Part shown: piece after piece, positions 41,396 to 50,605 of the stretch
Layout of the letters: every line of letters begins with the position of its first letter
How positions within the stretch are numbered: position 1 is the stretch's first letter
Assembly (NCBI RefSeq): GCF_003412455.1
Contig: NZ_QTJU01000001.1
Location: forward strand, 682,001-746,000
Origin: Deminuibacter soli
Lineage (GTDB): Bacteria > Bacteroidota > Bacteroidia > Chitinophagales > Chitinophagaceae
Direction: 5' to 3'
Length of the DNA: 64,000 bases
Notes under the pieces: model-generated
The model's database searches: none
Seen by the model: only the letters and a program-made list of their open reading frames with translations
What the model was told of the DNA's origin: nothing
Made by a program: the position numbers and the translations under genes

Positions 41396-44300
41396 TTATC
41401 CCACTGTGGCAACATGCCTTTGTGCAACCGGTAATAGGATAGTGAAAACGGCGCCTTTACCTTCTTCGCTGTGAGCAGAGATAATGCCGTTGTGTTTGTC
41501 AATAATTTTCTTGGTAATAGCCAGCCCTATGCCGCTGCCCTCATATTTGTCTTTCGAGTGCAGGCGTTGAAACAATGTAAAAATGGTGTTTTTAAAATGT
41601 TCATCAAAGCCTATCCCGTTGTCTTTAACCGTTATTTTGCAAAATGCACCGTTTTTGTCGGGCATACTGTTAAAGTTTAATTCATTCACCAGTTCTGCGT
41701 CAATGGTAATTACTGGTTCCAGTTCTTTTTTTACAAACTTCAGCGAATTACTGATCAGGTTTTGAAATACCTGCCGCATCTGGCCGGGTATTACTTCCAG
41801 TTCGGGTAAATCGTGTGCAATAATAATTTTCGCCTTCTTCTCCTGAATAGTGATCTCCAGGTCTTCGAGTATTTCATGCACAATGCCGTTCAGGCTTACC
41901 CATTCAAACCGGTAATTGCTGGCGCTGAGGCGCGAGAAGTTTAATATATCAGTGATGAGTGAACGCATGCGTGCGCTGGAATGAATAATGCGTGCGAGAT
42001 AATCAGCTGCCGGTGCTTCAAGCGTGGGCGCATATTTATCTTTCAGCATTTTGCTGAACATATGAATTTTACGCAACGGCTCCTGCAAATCGTGCGAAGC
42101 AACAGAGGCAAATTGCTGTAAATCGCTGTTGCTGTTTTCCAGTGCTACGTTAATCTTCTGCAATTCGGCCGTACGTTGTTTTACTTTCTGCTCCAGTAAT
42201 TCATTGATCGATTTCTGTTCATGAATATCGGTGCTGGTGATAATCCAGCTGATGGTTTGGCCCTCGTTGTCGCGGTGTGGCTTGGCACGCATCAGGTTCC
42301 AGTGGTAGTTATTGCCTGCTGTGCGCAAACGCAGCTCAAGCTGAAAGCCATTGCCATTGCGGGCCGCGGTATCCCATGCCTGTAACGCCACAGGCAAATC
42401 TGTTTCGTATACCACCTGTTGCCAGCCATTGCCCAGGGCGGCTTCAGCAGAAATACCGGTATATAATTCAAAATGCTTGTTCGCAAAGTCAACCTGCTTG
42501 GCTGCATTGGCGGTATATAAAATTAACGGCACAGATTCGGCCAGGAAGCGGCGTTCTGCAATATTGCGGGCCACCGCTTTTTCGGCACGCTTCAGTTCGG
42601 TTACATCGAGCATAGAGCCCAGCATGCGGTAAGGCGTATTAAATTCATCGTGCAGTACATAAGCGCGGTCAAGTATATTGGCATACGTGCCATCGGCCTT
42701 CAGAAAACGGTATTCGGCACTCCACTGCGTTTCGTTGCTGTTGATAATAGCATATATGCTGTTGCCGGTTCTCTCCCTTTCTTCGGGATGCACTTTATTG
42801 AGCCAGAAAGCACGGTTGTATTCGCCGGAAGCATACCCGAATATGGCAAAAAACGAATCGTTCCACCACACTTTGTTGTTCACAAAATCCCAGTCCCAGA
42901 TTGCATCATTGGTAGCGCGTGATACCAGCCTGAAACGTTCATCGCTTTGTGTTAACTCACGGGTGCGTTCCAGTACCTTGTTTTCAAGTTCAATATTCAA
43001 CTGACGCAGGTTTTCTTTTACCGTTATCAGTTCATTATAGTTTTTACGCAGCTTTTGTTCAGCAGATTTTTTTTCAGAAATATCTGTATAAGTTGCCACA
43101 AAGCCATCCATCATTTTAACAGCACTGATGGCAAACCACCTGCCGCCCATTTCCTGCAGCTGCACATCTTCCTGCAAAGGCTTATCGTTTTGTACCAGCT
43201 GTACATATTTGTCGAACAGGCCCTGTTGTGCCAGCACAGGTGCTATACGCTGCAATGACTTGCCTGTGTAGGTTTCAGCGGGGTCGGCAAAAAACACAGC
43301 AGCTGCCGCGTTGGCTGTCTGAAACAAAAAGTCGGTTACTTTCAGGTTGCTGTTGCGCACTGCCTTAAAAGCGATAATAGCGCTGCGGCTTGAATTGAAA
43401 ATACCGCGGATAATATTGTTGAGATCAGTAATGGTGGTTACATCCACAAAAGAGAGAATTACCCCGCCATGCTGTTTGTTTTGCCGCAGGTAAGGCATAA
43501 TGCGCACCAGCAGGTTAACACCGTTCTGCAGCTGTACTTCACGCTCTATCATATCGCCGTCTTTAAGCACCGTTTCAATATCGCCGATCAGGTTTTCGTA
43601 GCGCAGGTTGGTAGAAATATGGCTGATGGGCCGCCCTATATCTGTTTCAATAAAATTGATAATACGTACAGAAGCAGGATTGAATTTGCGGATACGCAGA
43701 TCCATATCCAGGAAAACCTGGCCTATATCTGTACTGCGGAAATAATTGTTGAGGTCATCATTCAGCTCAATCAGCTCTTTTATTTTAAGCTGGTATTCGG
43801 TATTGAGCGTGTGCAGCTCTTCGTTGAGTGATTGTAATTCTTCATTGCTGCTTTGCAGTTCTTCATTCGCGCTCAGCAATTCTTCGTTGCTGCTCTGTAG
43901 TTCTTCGTTGGTAGTTTCGAGCCCTTCCACTGCCATTTGCAGGCTGTACTTGGTTTCACTCAACTCAGCCTCCAACTCGGCCATATAAGCGCTTGTATCA
44001 GCAGTTCCGGCAGAAGCCGGTGACGGCGTTTGTGCTGCCGCGGCATATTCCATACTGGCATCCCCGATAACTACCAGTGTATAGCCATTGCCCTGTACTT
44101 TAGAAGGCGGCTTTACCATCAGGTTTACTGCTTTGGCCACCTGTTGCTCGGTATACCGCAGGTTGCGCAGTGTTTTTTTCTGCCCGTCTTTCCATGCATG
44201 CTTAATGGTGATGCTGAGGTTGACCGATAAATCCTGCGGCAGCATACGCAGCAGGTTCAGCTGCAGGCTTTTCTTTGGCAGTGATAAAAAATGATCGAAG

Positions 44301-45952
44301 TTGCCGGAAGCTTCTTTTATCTCGTACTGCTGGTCAATATAAAATGCTGCATAATTAAACTCTTCAGCCAGCGCCTCCCTGAAAGCATCTGCCAGTGAAC
44401 CCTGGCGCGTTTTGCTTTCTGTTTTTAAAATGGCTGCTGCCGGTTTTAACGCCGGCTCGGGCATGCCCTCAATCGGGTGCTGGAACAAGGCAGGCGAATG
44501 ACTGCTGCCGCTGATTTTGCGGTAGAGTTTCCACTTGCTGTTGATTTCGATCAATGCATCTTTTATGTAGTTGGGATTTTCGCTGGAACCGAGCAGCAAA
44601 TAACCATTGGGCTGCATCGCAAACAACAGTACCGCGTAAATTTTCTGCTGCAATACCGTGCCCAGGTAAATAAGCATGTTGCGGCAACTCACCAGCTCGT
44701 TCTTGATAAACGGGGGATCCTTGATAATATTATGCTTTGCAAATACAATCTGTTTGCGGATACGTGGTATAATGGTATACGAATCCTGTTCGCGTATAAA
44801 ATAGTTTTCCAGCAGCAGCGGATCTACATCCTGTGCAATAGAAAAAGGATAAGCACCCTTTGAGGCAATTTCAATATTGGATTCATCGAGGTCGGTAGCG
44901 AATATTTTTACATCTACCTTTTTATCCTGCGCAGCGAGCAACTGATCGAAGCAAATGGCAATGGAATATGCCTCCTCACCCGTGCTGCATGCTGCCACCC
45001 ATATTTTGATGGTATCACCTGTTGATTTCTCTGCTACAATAGCCGGTATTACACGTGTTTTTAACAGCTCAAACGCTTCTGCATCGCGAAAAAAACGGGT
45101 TACGCCAATCAGGAAATCTTTTCCCAGCAGCGCAGCTTCTTCCTGGTTGCCGCGCAGCAGCTGCAGGTATTCTTCAAGTGTAAAAACATTGTGCTGCATC
45201 ATGCGCCGTGAAATACGGCGCAGGATAGTAGGCGTTTTGTAATAGTGAAAATCGTACCCGGAGGCCTTGTGAATAAGCCCAAAAATTTCCTGTAACACGT
45301 CATCGTTTACCTTGCCGTTATCCAGCACATATACCGGTGTTTCCGTAATATGACTGAACATTTCAGCCGGCATGGCCGCAGGCGTAAGCACCACATCTGC
45401 ATTACCCGATGCTATAGCGCTGTTGGGCATACCATCGAAGCGGGCACTCTCCGGCGTTTGCACCATAACCATACCGCCGGCGGCTTTAATGGCTTCAATA
45501 CCCTTGGTACCATCTGTACCTGTACCACTGAGAATAATAGCAATAGCTTTTTCCTTTTTCTCTTTTGCCAGGGTATATAAAAAACTATCGATGGCAGTGT
45601 TGGGTGCTTTTTCGTTGCGTTTGTCGGCCAGCAACAGTTTATTGCGGCCAATGGTCATTACCTTGTTATTGGGAATTACGTAAATGCAGTTTTTCTGTAT
45701 GAGGAGCTCATGTTTGGCTTCATACACTTTCATATGCGTATGACGCGATACCAGCTCAACCAGCAGACTTTTGTAATCGGGCGACAAGTGTTGTATAATG
45801 ACAAAAGACAGGTTGGCGGTTTCAGGCATATTATCGAAAAATTCATGAATCGCCTCCAAACCACCTGCCGATGCGCCAATGGCCACCACATAATGCCCCT
45901 GATCGTTCACGCCTTCCGGCGCCTCTGTTCGTTTTGTTTTATTGCCAGACAC
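41396..45952 (-). CDS. Multidomain CheB-CheR-PAS-histidine kinase
   Basis: This 1518-residue signalling protein has a CheB-type methylesterase domain (about 20-205: IGASAGGLEA, IIQHLSPD, GTGTDGTKG). A CheR-type methyltransferase (about 215-480: VAACSTGEEAYS, FATDLDESNIEIAS, SCRNMLIYL) and a coiled coil of SSNEEL/SANEEL repeats (about 670-740) follow. Then come several PAS domains, HisKA (SHDLQEPLRKIHMFSK) and HATPase (DNGIGFDEHF, GSGIGLAI). Such hybrids are not part of classical chemotaxis; there is no receptor or CheW gene here. It follows the phytochrome gene by 15 bases and is probably its output partner. Confidence 0.95.
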   Translation of the reverse strand: MSGNKTKRTEAPEGVNDQGHYVVAIGASAGGLEAIHEFFDNMPETANLSFVIIQHLSPDYKSLLVELVSRHTHMKVYEAKHELLIQKNCIYVIPNNKVMTIGRNKLLLADKRNEKAPNTAIDSFLYTLAKEKKEKAIAIILSGTGTDGTKGIEAIKAAGGMVMVQTPESARFDGMPNSAIASGNADVVLTPAAMPAEMFSHITETPVYVLDNGKVNDDVLQEIFGLIHKASGYDFHYYKTPTILRRISRRMMQHNVFTLEEYLQLLRGNQEEAALLGKDFLIGVTRFFRDAEAFELLKTRVIPAIVAEKSTGDTIKIWVAACSTGEEAYSIAICFDQLLAAQDKKVDVKIFATDLDESNIEIASKGAYPFSIAQDVDPLLLENYFIREQDSYTIIPRIRKQIVFAKHNIIKDPPFIKNELVSCRNMLIYLGTVLQQKIYAVLLFAMQPNGYLLLGSSENPNYIKDALIEINSKWKLYRKISGSSHSPALFQHPIEGMPEPALKPAAAILKTESKTRQGSLADAFREALAEEFNYAAFYIDQQYEIKEASGNFDHFLSLPKKSLQLNLLRMLPQDLSVNLSITIKHAWKDGQKKTLRNLRYTEQQVAKAVNLMVKPPSKVQGNGYTLVVIGDASMEYAAAAQTPSPASAGTADTSAYMAELEAELSETKYSLQMAVEGLETTNEELQSSNEELLSANEELQSSNEELQSLNEELHTLNTEYQLKIKELIELNDDLNNYFRSTDIGQVFLDMDLRIRKFNPASVRIINFIETDIGRPISHISTNLRYENLIGDIETVLKDGDMIEREVQLQNGVNLLVRIMPYLRQNKQHGGVILSFVDVTTITDLNNIIRGIFNSSRSAIIAFKAVRNSNLKVTDFLFQTANAAAAVFFADPAETYTGKSLQRIAPVLAQQGLFDKYVQLVQNDKPLQEDVQLQEMGGRWFAISAVKMMDGFVATYTDISEKKSAEQKLRKNYNELITVKENLRQLNIELENKVLERTRELTQSDERFRLVSRATNDAIWDWDFVNNKVWWNDSFFAIFGYASGEYNRAFWLNKVHPEERERTGNSIYAIINSNETQWSAEYRFLKADGTYANILDRAYVLHDEFNTPYRMLGSMLDVTELKRAEKAVARNIAERRFLAESVPLILYTANAAKQVDFANKHFELYTGISAEAALGNGWQQVVYETDLPVALQAWDTAARNGNGFQLELRLRTAGNNYHWNLMRAKPHRDNEGQTISWIITSTDIHEQKSINELLEQKVKQRTAELQKINVALENSNSDLQQFASVASHDLQEPLRKIHMFSKMLKDKYAPTLEAPAADYLARIIHSSARMRSLITDILNFSRLSASNYRFEWVSLNGIVHEILEDLEITIQEKKAKIIIAHDLPELEVIPGQMRQVFQNLISNSLKFVKKELEPVITIDAELVNELNFNSMPDKNGAFCKITVKDNGIGFDEHFKNTIFTLFQRLHSKDKYEGSGIGLAITKKIIDKHNGIISAHSEEGKGAVFTILLPVAQRHVATVG

Positions 45953-45967
45953 AGCAGGTACTTGTAT

Positions 45968-47488
45968 TTATGGTAAAACTTGTCGTGTATTAAATTCATA
46001 GATAAAGCTACGCAGGTACTCTGCCATGCGCAGTTCTTCATCATGCCAGGGAAGTGATATGGCCCTGAATGTTTGCTGCCAGAGTTTAAAGGAATGGCGC
46101 GGATGATATTTACCGGTATTGCCTTCAAACTGTATGGCTTCATCGGGGTTGCCGCCCCAGTTTACGGTGCGCACCACCTCGGGTCTGAACAACAGCAGGT
46201 AATCGTCCCCATTGCTGTTCAAAGGAATTGCCAGCAGCCCGCTTGCATGGCCGGTGTATTTATGTGCCGTATCAAACACGCTGCTTAAATGTGTTTCACT
46301 CCATGTGTTTTTCAGTTTCCTGGCATTGAGCCAGAACACCAGCTCTTCCAGTTCTTCTGCCCCGGGTGTTTGACCATATAACTGCACTTTACCCTGCTGT
46401 ATCAACGCAGCCCCTGTTGCATTAAACAATGACAGCAAATGCGCGCCACCTGCAGCAAAGGCAGCGGTAACACCCTGGCTGTTGTACACCTGTTCTATAA
46501 AACGGGCATGGCTCTCGTTCAGCAGCGCGTTGAATAAAGATTGCTCTTTATTATTCAGCGCAGTAACCTTGGCCGACATAATACCAGACAACAATTCAAA
46601 CACCGCACACATTTCAAACGAAAGGTATTTGGCTTCGCGGTGATGACAGGCAATCAATCCCCACAGTTTATCGCCGTACATAATGCGCGTGCTCATAGAT
46701 GCCATTACGCCCATGTTTTTGAGATACTCAATATGCACCGCAGCTACTGCGCGCATGTTGCAATCGCTCAAATCAACAAACGCATGCGTTACGGGGTTAA
46801 TCACCGGGTATAATTTAACCGGTGTGTATTCGCGTGATGGTATTAAACGGTAAGCATTGCGCTGGTACAAATCGCGCGCCTGCCTGGGAATATCTGATGC
46901 AGGGAACGTAAAACCCATGTACGATTCCATGGCTGGCTCCATTTCTTCGGCTACTACCGTACCATTCCAGTTTTCATCAAAATGGTAAATCATCACCTTA
47001 TCGAACCCGGATATTTTTTTAAGTTCCCTGGCCGCAACAGTACACATGGCCGCAGTGGTGGGCGCTTCTTCAATGGCCAGCATGCTGTACTTGAGCTCCT
47101 GGAATACCGATACAAAAGGCTGCAAGCTGGCTGTTTCATACGCGTTCAGCTCTATTTCAACCAGTATATAACCCGTTTTGGCATGCGCCAGTGCGAGATA
47201 TTGTTTATCCTGCACCGTTAATGTAAACGGAATTTTATTACTGGTTGCTTTATCAAAGTGTGCGGTGAGCAGGTTTACCGCAGCCTCACCAACATGCGCC
47301 TGTAAGGGAGTGCCTGCCAGTTCGGTTACCGGCAGGTTAAACACGAGGTGTGCATTTTCGCTGGCCTGTACAATTTGCAGGCTGGCACCATCCAGCACCA
47401 ACAGTACGCCATAAGGCTGAACCAGGTTAATATTGTGTATGGGCAGGCTGCCGCAAAAGGCAGAATCATAATTTTTATCTGGCGTCAT
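45968..47488 (-). CDS. Bacteriophytochrome photosensory module (PAS-GAF-PHY, no output domain)
   Basis: The 506-residue red/far-red sensor has the biliverdin-type Cys12 (SAFCGSLPIHNINLVQPYG) in a PAS domain. Its GAF domain has FPASDIPRQARDLY, HIEYLKNMGVMAS and LWGLIACHH. The PHY domain has the tongue motif NWGGNPDEA and HPRHSFKLW. The protein stops right after PHY, so it has no kinase, cyclase or other output. It overlaps the heme oxygenase gene by 14 bases and is followed by the CheB-CheR kinase gene. I infer that light state is passed by protein contact to that kinase. Confidence 0.95.
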   Translation of the reverse strand: MTPDKNYDSAFCGSLPIHNINLVQPYGVLLVLDGASLQIVQASENAHLVFNLPVTELAGTPLQAHVGEAAVNLLTAHFDKATSNKIPFTLTVQDKQYLALAHAKTGYILVEIELNAYETASLQPFVSVFQELKYSMLAIEEAPTTAAMCTVAARELKKISGFDKVMIYHFDENWNGTVVAEEMEPAMESYMGFTFPASDIPRQARDLYQRNAYRLIPSREYTPVKLYPVINPVTHAFVDLSDCNMRAVAAVHIEYLKNMGVMASMSTRIMYGDKLWGLIACHHREAKYLSFEMCAVFELLSGIMSAKVTALNNKEQSLFNALLNESHARFIEQVYNSQGVTAAFAAGGAHLLSLFNATGAALIQQGKVQLYGQTPGAEELEELVFWLNARKLKNTWSETHLSSVFDTAHKYTGHASGLLAIPLNSNGDDYLLLFRPEVVRTVNWGGNPDEAIQFEGNTGKYHPRHSFKLWQQTFRAISLPWHDEELRMAEYLRSFIYEFNTRQVLP

Positions 47489-48044
47489 GTGCGGCTATCC
47501 ATTTTTGAAAACTTACAAACGTATCATTGGCGGCATACAGCAGGGCTGCTTTTTCCGTTTCGCTGAAATCATCCTCGAGCAATAATTTAAAACGTTGCCA
47601 CATGGCTGCTGTTTGCTCGCCGTACCCCTCGAAAAAAGACAGGGCACCGCCAGCTTCCTGCAGGCGCTGGCGAATCATATTCGAAATAATTTGTCCGCCC
47701 AGTGTAGAGCCCTCCAGCACATACATAGCCCCCAATGCCTGCGGGTACGAGGTAATATCGGGCAAAGTATTACACAATGTGGTTGCTGCCACACTGCCGC
47801 CGTCAATAGCGGCCATATCGCTGAGGATGGATTGCGCCTTGCGCCTGGCTTCAAAATCGGGCAGTTTATCGCATACCTGCGGAGCTATTTTCGTTTCCAA
47901 CGCTGCATAATAGCCGTAAAACAAACGCAGCAGGCGCGTATAATCTCCGCCCGTGCGGATGCTTTTAATGGCCGGTATCATCCTGCCTTCCAATGCGGCA
48001 TGGGCTGATTTTGTATAATTTTTCAGTTCTTCTGCTAATACCAT
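47475..48044 (-). CDS. Biliverdin-producing heme oxygenase (BphO type)
   Basis: The 189-residue enzyme opens heme to biliverdin, CO and iron. The N-terminal heme region YTKSAHAALEGRM contains the likely proximal His15 and nearby Glu19. ALGAMYVLEGSTLGGQIIS is the distal helix of bacteriophytochrome-linked heme oxygenases. It is the first gene of the operon, with the phytochrome gene starting inside its 3' end. It should supply the chromophore. Confidence 0.95.
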   Translation of the reverse strand: MVLAEELKNYTKSAHAALEGRMIPAIKSIRTGGDYTRLLRLFYGYYAALETKIAPQVCDKLPDFEARRKAQSILSDMAAIDGGSVAATTLCNTLPDITSYPQALGAMYVLEGSTLGGQIISNMIRQRLQEAGGALSFFEGYGEQTAAMWQRFKLLLEDDFSETEKAALLYAANDTFVSFQKWIAAHDAR

Positions 48045-48290
48045 GGTTTTGTTTTTCTTAATCTGCCTTCAAAAACACACATTTCACCGAAACAGTGACT
48101 AATAACACATTATCAAGCAATAACAATGCCTGCAACATTTTGTTGGAGGCTGGTCAGTTTTGTTCATTTGTACTTGCAACTTCGAAGTGCTGCAATTATT
48201 TTTATATTTAGCACCGCTTGCCATTATCCTGTCTCGAATTACCTGCCCACAACCCTTTCATCCATCTGTTTTACCGAAAAATGTTACCCT

Positions 48291-48695
48291 ATGAGCATGT
48301 CGTACGCATATTCCGGCCTAACGCATGAACAAAAGCAGGCGCAACTTGAAATGGCACTGGCCAGCGGATCGGAGACTGCGCTGTACCTGATACAGGAGCT
48401 GTATACGAAAACACTGCTGTTTCATGTGTACAACCAGTTGCGCAATACCAATCCGCAGCGCAATACTATCGAGCGCATTATTATGGATGCCTATATCAGC
48501 CTCTGGGCGGTGAAGGATAATTACCGCAGCATTGCCGCTGTTAAATCATTTTTATACCAAACAACCACAGAAGCCTGTGAGGGGTATTGCCGCAGGTATG
48601 GCAAGCCGGTTATTTCCACGGTTGACACAGTTTATCCCAGTGCGCCGCTCAACAGGAGACATATGGAAGAAACTGTGCAGGAGCATTGGGTATAA
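48291..48695 (+). CDS. Degenerate sigma-70 region 2-like protein
   Basis: The ATG at 48291 gives 134 residues; the upstream open frame is only an extension. The segment RIIMDAYISLWAVKDNYRSIAAVKSFLYQTTTEACEGYCRR aligns by eye with the region 2 helix of ECF sigma factors (QEVFLKLWENR...FKAYLFRIARN), but the usual Asp-Val-Gln-Glu core is altered and no region 4 follows. It may be a decaying sigma factor or an adapted regulator. It is divergent from the phytochrome operon with 246 bases between starts. Confidence 0.6.
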   Translation: MSMSYAYSGLTHEQKQAQLEMALASGSETALYLIQELYTKTLLFHVYNQLRNTNPQRNTIERIIMDAYISLWAVKDNYRSIAAVKSFLYQTTTEACEGYCRRYGKPVISTVDTVYPSAPLNRRHMEETVQEHWV

Positions 48696-48705
48696 GGGGA
48701 TACTG

Positions 48706-48713
48706 TATATTTG
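48706..48713 (+). promoter_or_regulatory. -7 promoter box of the second sigma-like gene
   Basis: TATATTTG fits TAnnTTTG. It lies just after the stop of the first sigma-like gene and 81 bases before the ATG at 48795, so the two genes can be transcribed separately. Confidence 0.5.
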
Positions 48714-48794
48714 TAATCTCTATCTGTCCCCTGTTTAAACATTGATACGGCCCTGCCCGGCAGTGCCGTATGTTTCACCCAACAACCCCTTACT

Positions 48795-49346
48795 ATGAAG
48801 AGTATACTGGTTAAATGGCCGGGGCAGCCAGCGCCGCGTACTTTACATGCCGTGCTGTGCGACAGAGGCCAGGAATTCTGGGATATGGCCCTGCACTGGT
48901 CGGGTAACCGCCATAAGGCAGAAGCAATTGTTGCCGATGCATTTGTTCACCTGTGGCAAAAACAACCGGTACTTAAAACCATGCTGGAACTGCGCGTTTT
49001 TCTGTACGAAGCAGTTTGCCTCAGCAGTATTTACTTTCTGCAAACACATATGTCCGGTGCACCCTACTACGAACTGGTGCGCGAAATTCTGCACCGTTAT
49101 ACCAACCCCGGCGAGCGCACTTTGATGGATGAGCTGCTGCTTAACAGCTGCCTCGAAGAATTAAAACACCTGTCTGTTCCACCCATGTCAAAAGAAGTAT
49201 TTACCCGTTACTATGTGGGCGGAGAAAACCTGGTAACCATTGCCAATAACCTGCAGATACCTGCCGGTGAAGCGCAGTTTCTGCAACTGCTGGCATTACA
49301 GCAGCTGGTGTACAGTGACCGCATTTATTCTCTGCCGCAGATATAA
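48795..49346 (+). CDS. Degenerate ECF sigma-70-like protein
   Basis: The 183 residues have the length and layout of an ECF sigma factor. A region 2-like stretch (HKAEAIVADAFVHLWQKQPVLKTMLELRVFLYEAV) comes first. A region 4-like stretch (LEELKHLSVPPMSKEVFTRYYVGGENLVTIANNLQIPAGEAQ) follows, in which the HTH residues and the usual basic C-terminus are poorly kept. DNA or core binding is therefore doubtful. It forms a tandem with the smaller sigma-like gene upstream, which it resembles in the region 2 part. Confidence 0.65.
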   Translation: MKSILVKWPGQPAPRTLHAVLCDRGQEFWDMALHWSGNRHKAEAIVADAFVHLWQKQPVLKTMLELRVFLYEAVCLSSIYFLQTHMSGAPYYELVREILHRYTNPGERTLMDELLLNSCLEELKHLSVPPMSKEVFTRYYVGGENLVTIANNLQIPAGEAQFLQLLALQQLVYSDRIYSLPQI

Positions 49347-49500
49347 TTCAGCCCGCATATCCAATGGCATATTGCCGGAAACGGTTGCCAATACCCGTGC
49401 CTGTACTGTTGGCTTGTCGCAGTTTTTTTATATATTGTATCAGCTTCTTTCCCTATTCATTTCCCTTCTTTTAATCCCACGTGTTTAAGCATTTGTACTG

Positions 49501-50568
49501 ATGCAGGCAGCCCGGCGCTTTTGCCGTTACTGTAAAAACATGGCTACTATGGATTGCTTACTCACAACGCAGGCTGGTGAGCGTATTCAGCTTACCAGGG
49601 ATTCGTCGTTTTGCGATGCGGCGCGCACGCCTTTGCCAGGCAGCATTGCCTGCTCTGCCGAAGCTGCATTCGGCAGCATCGCCGTACAGCAACTGCAGCA
49701 GGCAGATTATACGGTTTGGCGTATTACAATAAACTGCACCCGCAACGATACGTTGTACTACGCACCTGCCACGCCGCAGCTCGCCTGCCATATTGCTACG
49801 CAAGGACACTGGCAGTACCAGGCAGCACAACAAGCCGTGCATTTAAAGCAGGAGCAATATTGTTTTTGTTATTACCCGCACGGCCCTATACAACTCACGG
49901 TAAAAGCAGGCTGCAGTTACAGCCTGTTGTGCATAAGTTACAGCTTTCACTACCTGGCTACCAATGCACGCCGCATGCTGCGCGTGCAGCCTGCGCTGGC
50001 ACGTGCACAACAGCAACAGGCTGTTCAGTTTACCGCGCAGCCTGCATGGCTTACCTTAAAGGCCTGTCATTTGCTGCAGCAGCTGCTACAGCAGGGTATG
50101 CAGTTTTTCCGGCACAACAATATGGGCGTATTGCTGACTGAATTGCTGGCACAATTAAACGAACCAGCTGAAACATACACGCATTATACGCCGTACGAGC
50201 TGGAGTGCCTGTACGCCATCAAACAACAGATGGAAGCAGACCTGTTTACACACACGTCTATCAGTGAACTTGCGCATGCTTATCATATTAACAGCAATAA
50301 ATTAAAAAAGGGTTTCATGAGCCTGTTTGGCACCGGTGTGTTTGGTTACCTGGAGCAGGTGCGTATGCAACTGGCCGCAACATTACTTGTACAGGGAGAG
50401 CAGTCGCTGGAGGAGATTGCAAAAGCAGTGGGCTATGGATACGAGAGCAATTTCATCAAGGCCTTCAGGCATTATTACCGGCAAACGCCCAACGCTTACC
50501 GCAAACAGCACAAGCCTGCCGGTATTGTACAACCCTTGCCGCAGCAGGTTTTCAGCGGCAACATCTGA
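49501..50568 (+). CDS. AraC family transcriptional regulator
   Basis: The C-terminal AraC domain (about 250-340) has both helix-turn-helix units: ISELAHAYHINSNKLKKGFMSLFG and LEEIAKAVGYGYESNFIKAFRHYYRQTPNAYRK. The N-terminal 240 residues are rich in Gln and Cys and resemble the variable cupin-like part of Bacteroidota AraC proteins. The start is uncertain; ATGs at 49501, 49540 and 49549 are in frame. Its target is unknown, and the large membrane protein gene 37 bases downstream is the nearest candidate. Confidence 0.9.
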   Translation: MQAARRFCRYCKNMATMDCLLTTQAGERIQLTRDSSFCDAARTPLPGSIACSAEAAFGSIAVQQLQQADYTVWRITINCTRNDTLYYAPATPQLACHIATQGHWQYQAAQQAVHLKQEQYCFCYYPHGPIQLTVKAGCSYSLLCISYSFHYLATNARRMLRVQPALARAQQQQAVQFTAQPAWLTLKACHLLQQLLQQGMQFFRHNNMGVLLTELLAQLNEPAETYTHYTPYELECLYAIKQQMEADLFTHTSISELAHAYHINSNKLKKGFMSLFGTGVFGYLEQVRMQLAATLLVQGEQSLEEIAKAVGYGYESNFIKAFRHYYRQTPNAYRKQHKPAGIVQPLPQQVFSGNI

Positions 50569-50605
50569 ATTATACGCTACCTATTATTCACTCAATATCC
50601 TTTAC

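Noticed and set aside
43800-43950. Short direct repeats (SSNEEL/SANEEL coding units) as a DNA repeat element
   Set aside because: They lie in frame within the CheB-CheR kinase gene and encode its coiled coil; they are protein-level repeats.
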